Positions 54,046 through 62,903 of a stretch of 64,000 bases of DNA are shown piece after piece. The notes beneath the pieces are model-generated. The model had not been told where the DNA came from, did no database searches, and worked only from the letters and a program-made list of their open reading frames with translations. Where the stretch lies: positions 372,001-436,000 of the forward strand of contig NZ_JACVFB010000003.1 of the NCBI RefSeq assembly GCF_014529945.1, read 5' to 3'. The DNA comes from Chitinophaga varians (lineage in GTDB: Bacteria; Bacteroidota; Bacteroidia; Chitinophagales; Chitinophagaceae). Position numbers and translations under genes: made by a program. Position 1 is the stretch's first letter, and each line of letters begins with the position of its first letter.

Positions 54046-54879
54046 TTAATAACCGGTACTTACGGTTGTTGTTTTCCACGCTTCCACTTCTTCTTTAATC
54101 GCATCGATTTTCGCATATACCATGTTATACGCATCTTCACCGAGGAAGAGGTGTACCGGTGGATTTTCCGCTTCGCTCACCTCAATGAAGGCTGCAGCAG
54201 CTTTCTCAGGATCACCTGCCTGATTGTGATTGATTTCGTTCTGGTGACGGGATACCAGGTCCCTTACCAGCGTGTAATCAGCAATAGGCTTCGCAGGCAC
54301 TGCGAGAGAACCGCTGGCGAGGAAGTCAGTCCGGAAATAACCCGGAGAAACGATGGTGACATGGATGCCGAAAGGTTTTACTTCTGTGGCAAGAGATTCA
54401 GAAAGGCCGTCCACCGCGAATTTGGTAGCGCAGTAGATACCGAAGCCGGGGAAGCTACCCGTGAAGCCGGCAATGGAAGACACGTTGAAGATATGTCCTG
54501 ATTTTTGCGCGCGGAAATAAGGCAGCACTTTACGGATGACATTGAGTGTACCGAAAACGTTGATGTCAAAGTTACCGCGTGCTTCGCTGTCGGACAGTTC
54601 CTCGAGGCCACCAGCCAGTCCGTAGCCGGCGTTATTCACTACCACGTCTACACGTCCAAAGCGTACAACGGTATCTGCCAGTGCTTTGGCCACGCTGGCT
54701 TCGTCAGTCACCTGCATGGAGAGGGGCAGGAAATTATCATCTGTGGCTATTTTGCTTAGTTCATCGAGATTGCGGGAAGTAGCTGCCACACGGTAACCGC
54801 CGGCTAACAGTTTTTTAACGAGATCGCGACCTAATCCTTTAGAAGCGCCAGTCACAAACCATACTTTTTTGTTGCTCAT
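54046..54879 (-). CDS. SDR-family NAD(P)-dependent oxidoreductase
   Basis: A 277-residue classical short-chain dehydrogenase from the ATG at 54879; longer starts upstream are not supported. WFVTGASKGLGRDLVKKLL is the cofactor loop, NNAGYG the fold motif and YCATK the catalytic Tyr-x3-Lys. The substrate is unknown. The AraC regulator gene lies immediately upstream on the same strand, and a promoter-like element lies between them, so the regulator probably controls this gene. Confidence 0.92.
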   Translation of the reverse strand: MSNKKVWFVTGASKGLGRDLVKKLLAGGYRVAATSRNLDELSKIATDDNFLPLSMQVTDEASVAKALADTVVRFGRVDVVVNNAGYGLAGGLEELSDSEARGNFDINVFGTLNVIRKVLPYFRAQKSGHIFNVSSIAGFTGSFPGFGIYCATKFAVDGLSESLATEVKPFGIHVTIVSPGYFRTDFLASGSLAVPAKPIADYTLVRDLVSRHQNEINHNQAGDPEKAAAAFIEVSEAENPPVHLFLGEDAYNMVYAKIDAIKEEVEAWKTTTVSTGY

Positions 54880-54902
54880 AAGATTTTCAATTTTTATGAC
54901 AA

Positions 54903-54910
54903 CAAAATTA
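54903..54910 (-). promoter_or_regulatory. Candidate -7 element for the SDR gene
   Basis: On the minus strand TAATTTTG matches TAnnTTTG, 24 bp before the SDR start codon. No -33 TTTG lies at the usual distance, which would be compatible with activator dependence on the neighbouring AraC protein. Confidence 0.4.
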
Positions 54911-54962
54911 GGGGAGGCCTGCATTTCTATTATTACGCGAAACAAACGAATGATTGCAAAAA

Positions 54963-55865
54963 TCAAACAACCCGAAATCCGCTCGGTGTTAGCTGGGTGT
55001 GTTTCCGGAAGAAGTTATTGAAGTGAGAAGGCTCCTCAAACCCAAGACTATAGCTGATTTCCGCTATGTTCCAATCGGTATGGCGCAGCAGCGCTTTCGC
55101 CTCCGTCACAATTCTTTCGGAGATAAGGCTGGTGGTAGTTTTACCGGTGATTTCCTTTACGGCCCGGTTCAGGTGGTTCACATGCACCGATAGTTCGCCG
55201 GCAAAATCACCGGCGGCACGCAACCGGAATATGCGCCCGGGTGCCTCAATGGGGAATTGTCGCTCCAGCAGTTCCATGAAAACCGCCGTAATCCTTTCAT
55301 TGGCATTGCGATGCTGGTAAAGCTTCTCTGACGGCTCCATTTTCATGACCAGGTGCAACATCTCCATGAGATAATTGCGGATCAGGTCATATTTCCCGCG
55401 GTAGTCACTGCTGATTTCATCCAGCATTTTAATGAACAGCCGTTCCACTTCTTTTTCGAGCTCCGGAGAAAGCTGGTAGGAAGGTTTTCCCTGCGGGTGG
55501 AACATAGGCAGGTCTTTTAATGTGTGGCGGCCCATCTCCGTGAGAAAGGACTCGCGGAATATGCAGAAGTAGCCGGAGGCCTGTTCTTCCGATAGTTGCT
55601 CCCACGCATAGGGCACCTGCGGATTAAAGAACAACAGATTGCCGTCTTCCGTCAGTATCGTTCTGTCAGCATAATGGTAGATGAACTTCCCCCGCAAAAG
55701 GCTGATCTTATAGAAATCGCGGCGGTTGTACGACATGCTGGGGCTCGCAGGCTGACAATCCTCCATCCGGAAAACGTTAAAATGCCCGATGTCCTGCTGG
55801 AGGTTATCGGGAATGCAGTTCATTTTCTCATGATAGAATTCTGTAATGGTTTGTGGTTTTGCCAT
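54963..55865 (-). CDS. AraC-family transcriptional regulator
   Basis: A 300-residue regulator. The N-terminal 190 residues form a cupin-like sensing domain (..YHYADRTILTEDGNLLFFNPQVPYAWE..). The last 100 residues carry the double HTH (..LSVHVNHLNRAVKEITGKTTTSLISERIVTEAKALLRHTDWNIAEISYSLGFEEPSHFNNFFRKHTQLTPSGFR). It lies just upstream of the SDR gene in the same direction, which is a common pairing of regulator and target in Bacteroidota. Confidence 0.94.
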   Translation of the reverse strand: MAKPQTITEFYHEKMNCIPDNLQQDIGHFNVFRMEDCQPASPSMSYNRRDFYKISLLRGKFIYHYADRTILTEDGNLLFFNPQVPYAWEQLSEEQASGYFCIFRESFLTEMGRHTLKDLPMFHPQGKPSYQLSPELEKEVERLFIKMLDEISSDYRGKYDLIRNYLMEMLHLVMKMEPSEKLYQHRNANERITAVFMELLERQFPIEAPGRIFRLRAAGDFAGELSVHVNHLNRAVKEITGKTTTSLISERIVTEAKALLRHTDWNIAEISYSLGFEEPSHFNNFFRKHTQLTPSGFRVV

Positions 55866-55883
55866 GGGGCTAAGTTACGAAAA

Positions 55884-56759
55884 TCAAACATCAAATCTGC
55901 TGCCGTCGTATTCCGGATTGGCGCCTTCGCAGGTGGTGACGAACCCGCTCACCTCTACGGCCAGGTCCAGCGCCGCCGGCACCGGGCGTCCTTTCAGGAT
56001 TTGCGACAGGAAAGCAGCCAGAAACGAATCACCGCTGCCAACGGTATCTTTCACCGTCACCTGTTTGGCCGGACGTTCGTATTGTCCGTGCTCGTCTACA
56101 TACACCGCGCCTTTGCTGCCGCGGGTAACGATCAGCTGCGGTACGCCGTAACGATGCATCACGGTGCGGGCGCCATCGGCCGGCGTATCAAAGGTATCGC
56201 CGGTAGCCTGTAGCACCAGTTGCAGCTCTTCCTCATTCATCTTCACCAGATTAACCCGGCGCAACAATTCGCGGATAGTGTTCATATCGCTGTGAGGCGG
56301 ACGGATATTAATGTCCAGCACCTTATAAGGAGCTGCGTCCAGCAGTTTCCATAAGGTATGGCAGGACACCTCGCTGCGTATGGCCAGGCTGCCGAACACA
56401 AAAGCGCCGGAGCGGCGTATCAGTGCCTCCTGTTCCGGTTGCCAGGCGATAAAGTCCCAGGCTACCGGCTTCAGGATATCGTAATGCATTTCATGATTGT
56501 CGCCTTGCGTGGCCAGTACAGTGCCGGTGGCCTGCTGTGTATCGAGCTGTAGTAACTCCTCCGGAATCTGCCACTGGCGAAGGATTTTCCGCAGTGCTGC
56601 TCCGGCTTCATCGGCGCCGGTGCGACTGATAATATGGCTGTCCATCCCGAGGCGGGAAAGATGATAGGCTACATTGAACGGGGCGCCGCCGGGCTTGCGG
56701 ACGCCATTGGAAAATACATCCCAGAGTATTTCTCCAAAGCATACGGTAACAGGCTTCAT
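55884..56759 (-). CDS. PfkB-family carbohydrate kinase (fructokinase-like)
   Basis: A 291-residue ribokinase-fold enzyme phosphorylating a sugar with ATP. CFGEILWDVF at the start and RKPGGAPFNVAYHLSRLG are the fructokinase-type sugar-binding segments, and DTVGSGDSFLAAFLS is PfkB signature 2 with the catalytic Asp. Fructose is the most likely substrate by motif, not proven. It is independent of the AraC gene in function but on the same strand. Confidence 0.92.
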   Translation of the reverse strand: MKPVTVCFGEILWDVFSNGVRKPGGAPFNVAYHLSRLGMDSHIISRTGADEAGAALRKILRQWQIPEELLQLDTQQATGTVLATQGDNHEMHYDILKPVAWDFIAWQPEQEALIRRSGAFVFGSLAIRSEVSCHTLWKLLDAAPYKVLDINIRPPHSDMNTIRELLRRVNLVKMNEEELQLVLQATGDTFDTPADGARTVMHRYGVPQLIVTRGSKGAVYVDEHGQYERPAKQVTVKDTVGSGDSFLAAFLSQILKGRPVPAALDLAVEVSGFVTTCEGANPEYDGSRFDV

Positions 56760-56803
56760 GCGAATTGTTTTAATGCAAGGATAGGGAAGATACTATCTTT
56801 CTG

Positions 56804-58843
56804 TTATTCGCGGAACAGTTTTTCCAGCCCTGTAAGCGCTGCTTTCATGTTGATGCCCTTGCCCAGCAAAGGTTTGAAGATATCGCCTTCTTCCCGCACG
56901 CGCTGTACAGCGTTATGGATAGTAAAATCTTTCATGGTCAGTCCCTTTTTTACTTCCTCCCAATGCAGTGGCATAGATACCGTGGCACCAGGTTTGGGAC
57001 GCAGCGAATAAGGCGCTGCCACCGTAGCCTGTGGCCTGTTCTGCAAAAAGTCGATGTACATTTTCCGCTTACGCCGGTTGGTGGCGCGTTCTATACTGGT
57101 GGTATCCGGCAGGCGGGCATGCACCAGCCGTGCAATGATGCGGCCAAATTCTTTGGATTGTTCGTACGTGTATTTTGCGCCCAGCGGAATGTAAATATGC
57201 AATCCGGTAGAGCCGGACGTTTTACAATAGCCGGGAATACCGGCAGCGTCCAGTATTTCATGCGTTACCTGTGCCGCTTCTATCACCTGATCAAACGTGG
57301 TCTTATCCGGATCGAGGTCAATAATGCACCAGTCGGGGTTTTCCGGTTTCTTCAGCCGGCTGCTCCAGGGGTTGATTTCAATGCATCCCAGCGATGCCAT
57401 ATACAATAACGTAGCTTCGTTCTCCCCTACCAGGTATTCTTTCTCCCGGGGCTCATCACTGCTATGATAAGGAAAAGTAGGCACCCAGTCGGGCGCTTTA
57501 CCGGAAACATCTTTCTGGTAGAAGCTCTCTCCGTTGATGCCGTTGGGAAAGCGGTTGAGCGACTGTGGCCGGTCTTTGATATAAGGCACCAGATAAGGCG
57601 CCATCTGGTAATAGTAGTTGATCATATCTCTTTTGGTGATCTTTTCACCGGGCCAGTAAATTTTGCTGAGGTTAGTGAATTTGAGCGCATGACTGTTGAT
57701 CGTGCGCACCTGTGTTTCTTCACCGGGGTTGAGCAGTGTCTGGCGCACTTTGGTAGCGGCGGGCTTCAGCGCTTTTTGCAGGGTAGCTTTTTTGTCGGTC
57801 GATTTTTTCGTTTGTGCTTTAGCGTTAGCAACTTTTGTTTTAACCGGTTTTTCGGCTGTTACCTGCGCGGGTGTTTTATCTTCCCGCATGCCTTCAAAAG
57901 AGGGATGCCGCATGACACCATCGGTGGTCATTTCGCGGAAACTCACTTCGCAGATAAGTTTGGGTTTCAGCCATACTGCTTCAGCCTGTGGAGGATTGGG
58001 CCGGAAGCGGGAAGGTTTGTTCACATCGGGGATGACGGCAAACGGAGATTTTTTTATTTCCAGAGAGGAGAACCGCTTCATCATTTCCTGTTGCTGGGCG
58101 ACAGAGAAACCGGTACCGATCTTTCCGGTATACTGTAGTGTACCATTTTCGTATACCCCTACCAGTAAGGAGCTGAAAGGTTTGGAAGACCCTTCGTTTT
58201 TCGTATATCCGCCGATGACCACTTCCTGCCGGTTGCTGGTTTTTATTTTGAGCCATTCGCGCGTACGGACACCCGGATGATAGCGGCTGTCTGTTTTTTT
58301 AGCCATGATGCCTTCCAGGTTGAGTTTTTTGGCTTGTTCGAAGAAATCGGTGCCGTCAGTAACAAAACCTTCACTAAAGCGAAGGATGTTATTGTTTACC
58401 GGCATGAGTTGCTGTAATAGTTTTTTCCGTTGCATCAGTGGAAGTCCGGCAAGATCTTTACCATTGAGCCACAGGATATCGAAGAGATAGTAGACCAGTT
58501 GTCCATCCGCTTCGCTACGCCACTCCTGCAACTGGCTGAAGCGCGTATATCCTTCTTCATCGATCACTACAATTTCGCCATCCACGACCGCATTGACTTT
58601 CCACTGTTGTAAAGCCTGGTGGACAGGATAATATTTTTCATCGAAGGACTTATTGTTGCGCGATCGCAGCGCTACCTCCCCTTTATCCAGAAAGGCGAGG
58701 GCGCGATAGCCATCCCATTTTATTTCGTATAGCCATCCCGGTTCGTCCGTTGCGGCCGCGGCGAGGGTGGCCAGCATGGGTGTGGTATTGCCGGGTGTGG
58801 GCATCGTTTGTTTCTTGGAGGTTTGCTGAGCGCACATATGCAA
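56804..58843 (-). CDS. ligD: DNA ligase D, ligase-polymerase form without phosphoesterase domain
   Basis: A 679-residue two-domain protein of bacterial non-homologous end joining. Residues 20-310 form the ATP-dependent ligase with EIKWDGYRAL (nucleotidyl Lys42) and an OB domain. A Lys/Ala/Thr-rich linker spans about 320-385. Residues 390-679 form the primase-polymerase domain with DLDPD as metal-binding acids and GSTGLHIYIPL. The usual N-terminal 3'-phosphoesterase domain of Bacteroidota LigD is absent, and no ku gene is in the window. An in-frame ATG at 58804 could also be the start. Confidence 0.93.
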   Translation of the reverse strand: MHMCAQQTSKKQTMPTPGNTTPMLATLAAAATDEPGWLYEIKWDGYRALAFLDKGEVALRSRNNKSFDEKYYPVHQALQQWKVNAVVDGEIVVIDEEGYTRFSQLQEWRSEADGQLVYYLFDILWLNGKDLAGLPLMQRKKLLQQLMPVNNNILRFSEGFVTDGTDFFEQAKKLNLEGIMAKKTDSRYHPGVRTREWLKIKTSNRQEVVIGGYTKNEGSSKPFSSLLVGVYENGTLQYTGKIGTGFSVAQQQEMMKRFSSLEIKKSPFAVIPDVNKPSRFRPNPPQAEAVWLKPKLICEVSFREMTTDGVMRHPSFEGMREDKTPAQVTAEKPVKTKVANAKAQTKKSTDKKATLQKALKPAATKVRQTLLNPGEETQVRTINSHALKFTNLSKIYWPGEKITKRDMINYYYQMAPYLVPYIKDRPQSLNRFPNGINGESFYQKDVSGKAPDWVPTFPYHSSDEPREKEYLVGENEATLLYMASLGCIEINPWSSRLKKPENPDWCIIDLDPDKTTFDQVIEAAQVTHEILDAAGIPGYCKTSGSTGLHIYIPLGAKYTYEQSKEFGRIIARLVHARLPDTTSIERATNRRKRKMYIDFLQNRPQATVAAPYSLRPKPGATVSMPLHWEEVKKGLTMKDFTIHNAVQRVREEGDIFKPLLGKGINMKAALTGLEKLFRE

Positions 58844-58849
58844 CGGGGT

Positions 58850-59806
58850 TTATGACTTTCGCCGGTTGTACAACAGTGCGCCGGTAGCCACCAACGTCAC
58901 TACGCCGGCCAGTATCAGCCATTTAGGGATGCGCGCCGCCGGTATATACTCCACTCCGTTGACACCTGCCACGGCCGCTTCTTTGACATACCGTCCGCAG
59001 CGGGGGCGTGCCACCGACTTAAAGTGATCGGCCATCCATTGCAGGCGATGCTGCATAGCGGTGCCATAGAGCGGACGGCCATGGCCGGTGGCAGCGGCTT
59101 CCGGCTCCAGTTCCGCCAGTTTCTTCACACTCGTTTCCGCGGATATCCAGTCGGTAGTGAAATATTTCGGCGGACCGGAAACATGCTTCGTCTGCATCAT
59201 GGTGCTGCTGAGGGCTTCTGCGCGGGTGGTGACGAAAGCGTCGCCGGCGAGCAGCAGTTTATCTTCTTCCCGGAAAAGGCTGATGTGGCCGGGCGTATGG
59301 CCGGGTGTTTCGATATATCGCCAGCCATCCAGGCCCGGAATGGTTTTATCTTCCGGCAGCAGCAGCAGGTGTCCGTTAAGGTCAACAGGGTCTGTTGGGA
59401 AAGTCCAGGACATCATCGTCATCAGGCCGCCGCCGGCACAGGGGTCTGGTGGCGGATAGGCCGAGCGGCCGGTCAGGTAAGGCGCTTCCAGGTAGTGTGC
59501 ATATACCGGCACCTCCCATTCCCGCAGCAGTGCCGGCAGAGCGCCCACATGGTCAAAATGGCCATGGGTGAGCACTATCGCCGATGGGGCAAAGTGGGGG
59601 GCAAACAATTGCCGGGCAGCCCTTTTGATTTTGTAGGCCGATGTACGAAGCCCTGCGTCTACCAATACCCACGAACGGGTGCGGGCATTTTGTACCAGGT
59701 ACATATTCACAAAAAGATCCCGGATTCCCCATACGCCCGGCGCTACCTGAAACCATGCCCTGTCTGCCAGCTCCTCCATGTTGGTAATGTTTTCCATAGT
59801 ACGCAC
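58850..59806 (-). CDS. Metallo-beta-lactamase-fold hydrolase with C-terminal membrane anchor
   Basis: A 318-residue protein. LTHGHFDHVGAL is the HxHxDH zinc motif, TPGHTPGHISL the next metal-binding His, LAGDAFVTT the bridging Asp and TGHGRPL the last His, so the site is complete. After residue 290 a single hydrophobic helix (WLILAGVVTLVATGALLYN) precedes a basic tail, suggesting tail anchoring with the enzyme on one side of the inner membrane. The substrate is unknown. It lies 6 bp upstream of ligD and is probably co-transcribed with it. Confidence 0.9.
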   Translation of the reverse strand: MRTMENITNMEELADRAWFQVAPGVWGIRDLFVNMYLVQNARTRSWVLVDAGLRTSAYKIKRAARQLFAPHFAPSAIVLTHGHFDHVGALPALLREWEVPVYAHYLEAPYLTGRSAYPPPDPCAGGGLMTMMSWTFPTDPVDLNGHLLLLPEDKTIPGLDGWRYIETPGHTPGHISLFREEDKLLLAGDAFVTTRAEALSSTMMQTKHVSGPPKYFTTDWISAETSVKKLAELEPEAAATGHGRPLYGTAMQHRLQWMADHFKSVARPRCGRYVKEAAVAGVNGVEYIPAARIPKWLILAGVVTLVATGALLYNRRKS

Positions 59807-59864
59807 TTTTGGAGGTTGTTACCACAATTCCCGTTCCTGCAATAAAGCATGAGCCTGTCAGGTG

Positions 59865-60308
59865 TCAACAGGCCAGTACAAACGGACCCGCTTCATCCGT
59901 GAATTTTCTTTCACTGCGCTGGATGGGAACGTCGTTGATAGAAGCAAACCGACGCTGCATCAGCCCCTGAGGGTCAAATTCCCATAACTCATTGCCATAG
60001 GAACGAAACCAGTTCCCGTCTTTGTCATGCCATTCGTATTCAAACCTCACCGCGATTTTGTTGTCGTTAAAACTCCACAGTTCTTTCTTCAGGCGATAAT
60101 CCAGCTCTTTTTCCCACTTTTTAGTCAGGAAAGCGACCACTTCTTCCCGGCCGTTGATAAACTGGTCGCGATTGCGCCATTCTGTGTTGATGGTATATGC
60201 TTTGGACACTTTCTCCGGATTGCGGCTGTTCCAGGCATCTTCAGCCATTTGTACTTTCTGTAAGGCCGTTTCGTGTGTAAAGGGAGGAAAGGGAGGTTTC
60301 TGTTCCAT
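59865..60308 (-). CDS. DUF1348/NTF2-like protein
   Basis: A 147-residue protein of the SnoaL/NTF2 fold. [38 protein letters not shown] and [24 protein letters not shown] are the conserved blocks of DUF1348 (PF07080). Small barrel proteins of this type are often linked to detoxification or stress responses, without a known reaction. A TetR-type operator and promoter lie directly upstream, so the gene is probably repressed by a TetR-family protein. Confidence 0.9.
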   Translation of the reverse strand: MEQKPPFPPFTHETALQKVQMAEDAWNSRNPEKVSKAYTINTEWRNRDQFINGREEVVAFLTKKWEKELDYRLKKELWSFNDNKIAVRFEYEWHDKDGNWFRSYGNELWEFDPQGLMQRRFASINDVPIQRSERKFTDEAGPFVLAC

Positions 60309-60335
60309 GTTTTAAGTTTTTTGATTTGAAAATAC

Positions 60336-60353
60336 AGACAGACCGATCTGTCT
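60336..60353. promoter_or_regulatory. TetR-type operator upstream of the DUF1348 gene
   Basis: AGACAGACCGATCTGTCT has perfect 7-bp arms around CCGA and resembles the AGAC-x-GACCGGTCTGTCT type operators of TetR/AcrR regulators. It lies 28-45 bp before the DUF1348 start, between that and a promoter-like CTTG-N19-TACCTTTA read on the minus strand (60363-60393). Confidence 0.65.
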
Positions 60354-60479
60354 ATTTTTAAGTAAAGGTAATATTTATTGTTATTTGACCAAGGATTTTT
60401 TTGAGAGATGGGAAAATACCTTTTAGGGTATTAATGCGAAACGATAGATAAATGTTTTAGGGCAATCAGCAAACATCTA
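60354..60479. other. AT-rich spacer without a gene
   Basis: This holds the minus-strand promoter-like element TACCTTTA (60363-60370) for the DUF1348 gene. I see no coding frame or RNA structure in the rest. Confidence 0.5.
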
Positions 60480-60835
60480 CCGGAAAAACAGTACGATGAT
60501 CTTCAAAAGATTAAAAGGAAATGATGAGCGCAACAGCAGGTGATCTTTATAACTATTAAAAAGAAACGATGGAAAGAACAGCAAGTGTTCTGCATAATAT
60601 TAAAAAGGAACGTCGGAGAAACAGAAAGTGCTCTTCATAATATTAGAAAGGAATGTCGGAGGAACAGAAAGTGTTCTGCATAATATTAGAAGGGAATGAT
60701 GAAAGGTACAGAAAGTGATCTTCCACCAACTACCGGGAAACCATGAGTGCAGGCACTTTTAAATATTAAAAATAGTACTCGAAAAGATGGAAGATCATCT
60801 TTAAAACATACAAAAGAAATCATCAAAACACAGAA
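60480..60835. repeat. Degenerate tandem array of about 44-bp units
   Basis: Units beginning GGAA start at 60517, 60562 (A for the first G), 60607, 60650, 60693 and 60736, with periods 45, 45, 43, 43 and 43 bp; weaker copies flank them. Typical blocks are GGAAtGatGg, then ACAGAAAGTGtTCT, then gCATAATATTAaAAA. The middle block forms a small hairpin in the best copies (GAACA/TGTTC). It fills the gap upstream of the ketosynthase/oxidase operon and contains no convincing gene. Confidence 0.85.
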
Positions 60836-60996
60836 AGACGGCCTTTCGCGCACTTATTCTGTGACATACCCGCAGACAGTTTTAACATCTCTTTATCTCC
60901 TCTTCAGCTTGCTATATCTAAAATTTCGACTAATTTAAATTTTAATAGACCTGAGCCACACATTTTTTTTCATCCACCATTGATAATACTCCCAAT

Positions 60997-62883
60997 ATGC
61001 AGTTAGAGCACGTCTACATCACAGCCGCCGGTAAATATCTCCCGGGCGAGCCTGTTCACAACGATGAAATAGAACAATACCTTGGATTAATTGGCGGCAA
61101 ACCGTCCCGCAGTAAAACGAGGATGTTGTCCCAAAATGGTATTCAATCCAGATATTATGCGTTGGACCAGCAACAGCGTACAACCCATACCGTTAGCGGC
61201 ATGACCGCAAAGGCCATCGAAGATTGCCTGAACCGTAACGGAACGGGCAAAGAAGATATCCATTTTATATCAGCAGCTACAACACAGTCGGACTTGCCCG
61301 TACCGGGTTTCGCCAGTATGGTGCATGCCGATCTGGGCAACCCCGCCTGTGAAATAGCCAGTCACCAAAGCGTTTGTGCCGCCGGCCTGATGGCTATCAA
61401 AAACGCCTATACGAATATTCAGACGGGCGCCGCCCAAACAGCCATCGCCTGTGCAGGAGAACTGGCCAGCAGACTGTTCAAGGGCAAACGATTTGAACAA
61501 CAGCAACGTATTCAGGACGGCCATGGCCTGGAACTGGAAACAGATTTCCTTCGCTGGATGTTGTCTGATGGCGCCGGAGCATTATTACTACAAAACAAAC
61601 CTGCTGCGCAACACATCAGTTTACAAATAGAATGGATAGACCTCCGGTCTTACGCACATCTGTACGAAGTGTGCATGTATGCCGGCAGGAACAAAGGAGA
61701 AGCAGGCGGCCAACCGCTCTCCTGGATGGACTATGACAGCTTCTCTGAAGCAGACCGCGACGGTGCGCTCAACCTGAAACAAGATCTGCGCCTCGTGGAC
61801 AACATGGTGAAGCTGGGCGTGCAACGTTTCTTTGAACTGATTGATGACGGGAAGTTCGACGCCGCGGGCTTTGACTGGCTGGTATGCCACTACTCTTCTC
61901 ATCACTTCAAGGAAAAAATTATACAGCTGCTCGCCAAGGGCGGCGTGACCATCCCGGAAGAAAAATGGTTCAGCAACCTGTACTCCGTCGGCAATGTAGG
62001 CACCGCCTCCATTTTCGTATTGCTGGAAGAATTGTTGCGCACCAAACCGTTGAAAGCAGGAGATAAAATTTTGTGCATGGTACCGGAAAGCGGTCGCTTT
62101 ATCACCGGTTTCATGATGCTCACGGTAGTACCGCCTACCGCTACACAAACATTCGATCCGGCCTCACTGCTGACGGAGATCAAAGCACCAGAAATCAGGA
62201 TACAGCAGGACAATCCTACCCTCGAATGGTTGATACGTCAGCTGACTACCGTGTGGATTGATTTTGAAAGTTCGCTGCGACAAGTACCGATTGTTAAAAA
62301 AATATTCTCCGGCACACTGACGCTGGAAGAATACAAAGCCTTGCTGTTTAACCTCCGGCAGCAGGTAATCGACGGTTCGCAGTGGATTGCCCGTGCCGCT
62401 TCCAACGTCAGCATCGAGCACTTCGATATCCGTTCTTCTTTTATCTCCCACTCCCGCGATGAACACCAGGACTATCAGATACTGGAAAAGAACTATATTC
62501 AGTGCGGCGGTACGCTGGAAGCATTGCAGCGAGGAGAGAAAAATATTGGTAGCGAAGCGTTGAGCGCTTACATGTTCCAAAGGGCGAGCCAGCCGGACCC
62601 ATTCGATCTGCTGGGCGGGATGTTCATCATTGAAGGCCTGGGTAACAGAGTGTCCGGTAACTGGGGCCGTGCTATTCAGCAACAGCTGCAGCTGCGGGAT
62701 GAGCAGGTTTCGTTTTTTACCTATCATGAAACCAGCGACGCTAATGAGAATCATTTCGAGCGGTTTGAAAATGCGATTCAGTCGGGCCTCCTGACTACCA
62801 GCCTCGCAGAGAGAATTGTGAAAACCGCCAAGGTAGTAGGCCGTTTGTACCGCCTTCAACTGGAACAAATTGGAAATTACTGA
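60997..62883 (+). CDS. KAS III-like ketosynthase fused to a haem-oxygenase-like iron redox domain
   Basis: A 628-residue fusion. Residues 1-380 are a FabH-type condensing enzyme: Cys127 in HQSVCAAGLMA, His298 in VCHYSSHHF and Asn333 in SVGNVGTASIF. Residues 405-628 match the iron-containing redox enzyme family (PF14518, haem-oxygenase-like). Candidate ligands are the DEH at 488-490, Glu546 in MFIIEGLG, and His577, Asp581 and His586 in TYHETSDANENH. Diiron oxidases of this fold cleave or oxidise fatty or amino acids (UndA, SznF). One chain could condense an acyl group and then oxidise the product. The next gene starts 20 bp after the stop. Confidence 0.9.
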   Translation: MQLEHVYITAAGKYLPGEPVHNDEIEQYLGLIGGKPSRSKTRMLSQNGIQSRYYALDQQQRTTHTVSGMTAKAIEDCLNRNGTGKEDIHFISAATTQSDLPVPGFASMVHADLGNPACEIASHQSVCAAGLMAIKNAYTNIQTGAAQTAIACAGELASRLFKGKRFEQQQRIQDGHGLELETDFLRWMLSDGAGALLLQNKPAAQHISLQIEWIDLRSYAHLYEVCMYAGRNKGEAGGQPLSWMDYDSFSEADRDGALNLKQDLRLVDNMVKLGVQRFFELIDDGKFDAAGFDWLVCHYSSHHFKEKIIQLLAKGGVTIPEEKWFSNLYSVGNVGTASIFVLLEELLRTKPLKAGDKILCMVPESGRFITGFMMLTVVPPTATQTFDPASLLTEIKAPEIRIQQDNPTLEWLIRQLTTVWIDFESSLRQVPIVKKIFSGTLTLEEYKALLFNLRQQVIDGSQWIARAASNVSIEHFDIRSSFISHSRDEHQDYQILEKNYIQCGGTLEALQRGEKNIGSEALSAYMFQRASQPDPFDLLGGMFIIEGLGNRVSGNWGRAIQQQLQLRDEQVSFFTYHETSDANENHFERFENAIQSGLLTTSLAERIVKTAKVVGRLYRLQLEQIGNY

Positions 62884-62903
62884 CCTGAACCCGTCATCTC
62901 TGT

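Noticed and set aside
60480-60835. Possible CRISPR array
   Set aside because: The period is about 44 bp with the whole unit loosely conserved; there are no identical repeats separated by unique spacers and no cas genes.
60747-60938. Possible 63-residue gene in the repeat region
   Set aside because: It begins inside the tandem array, has low-complexity basic composition and no start signal or recognisable domain.
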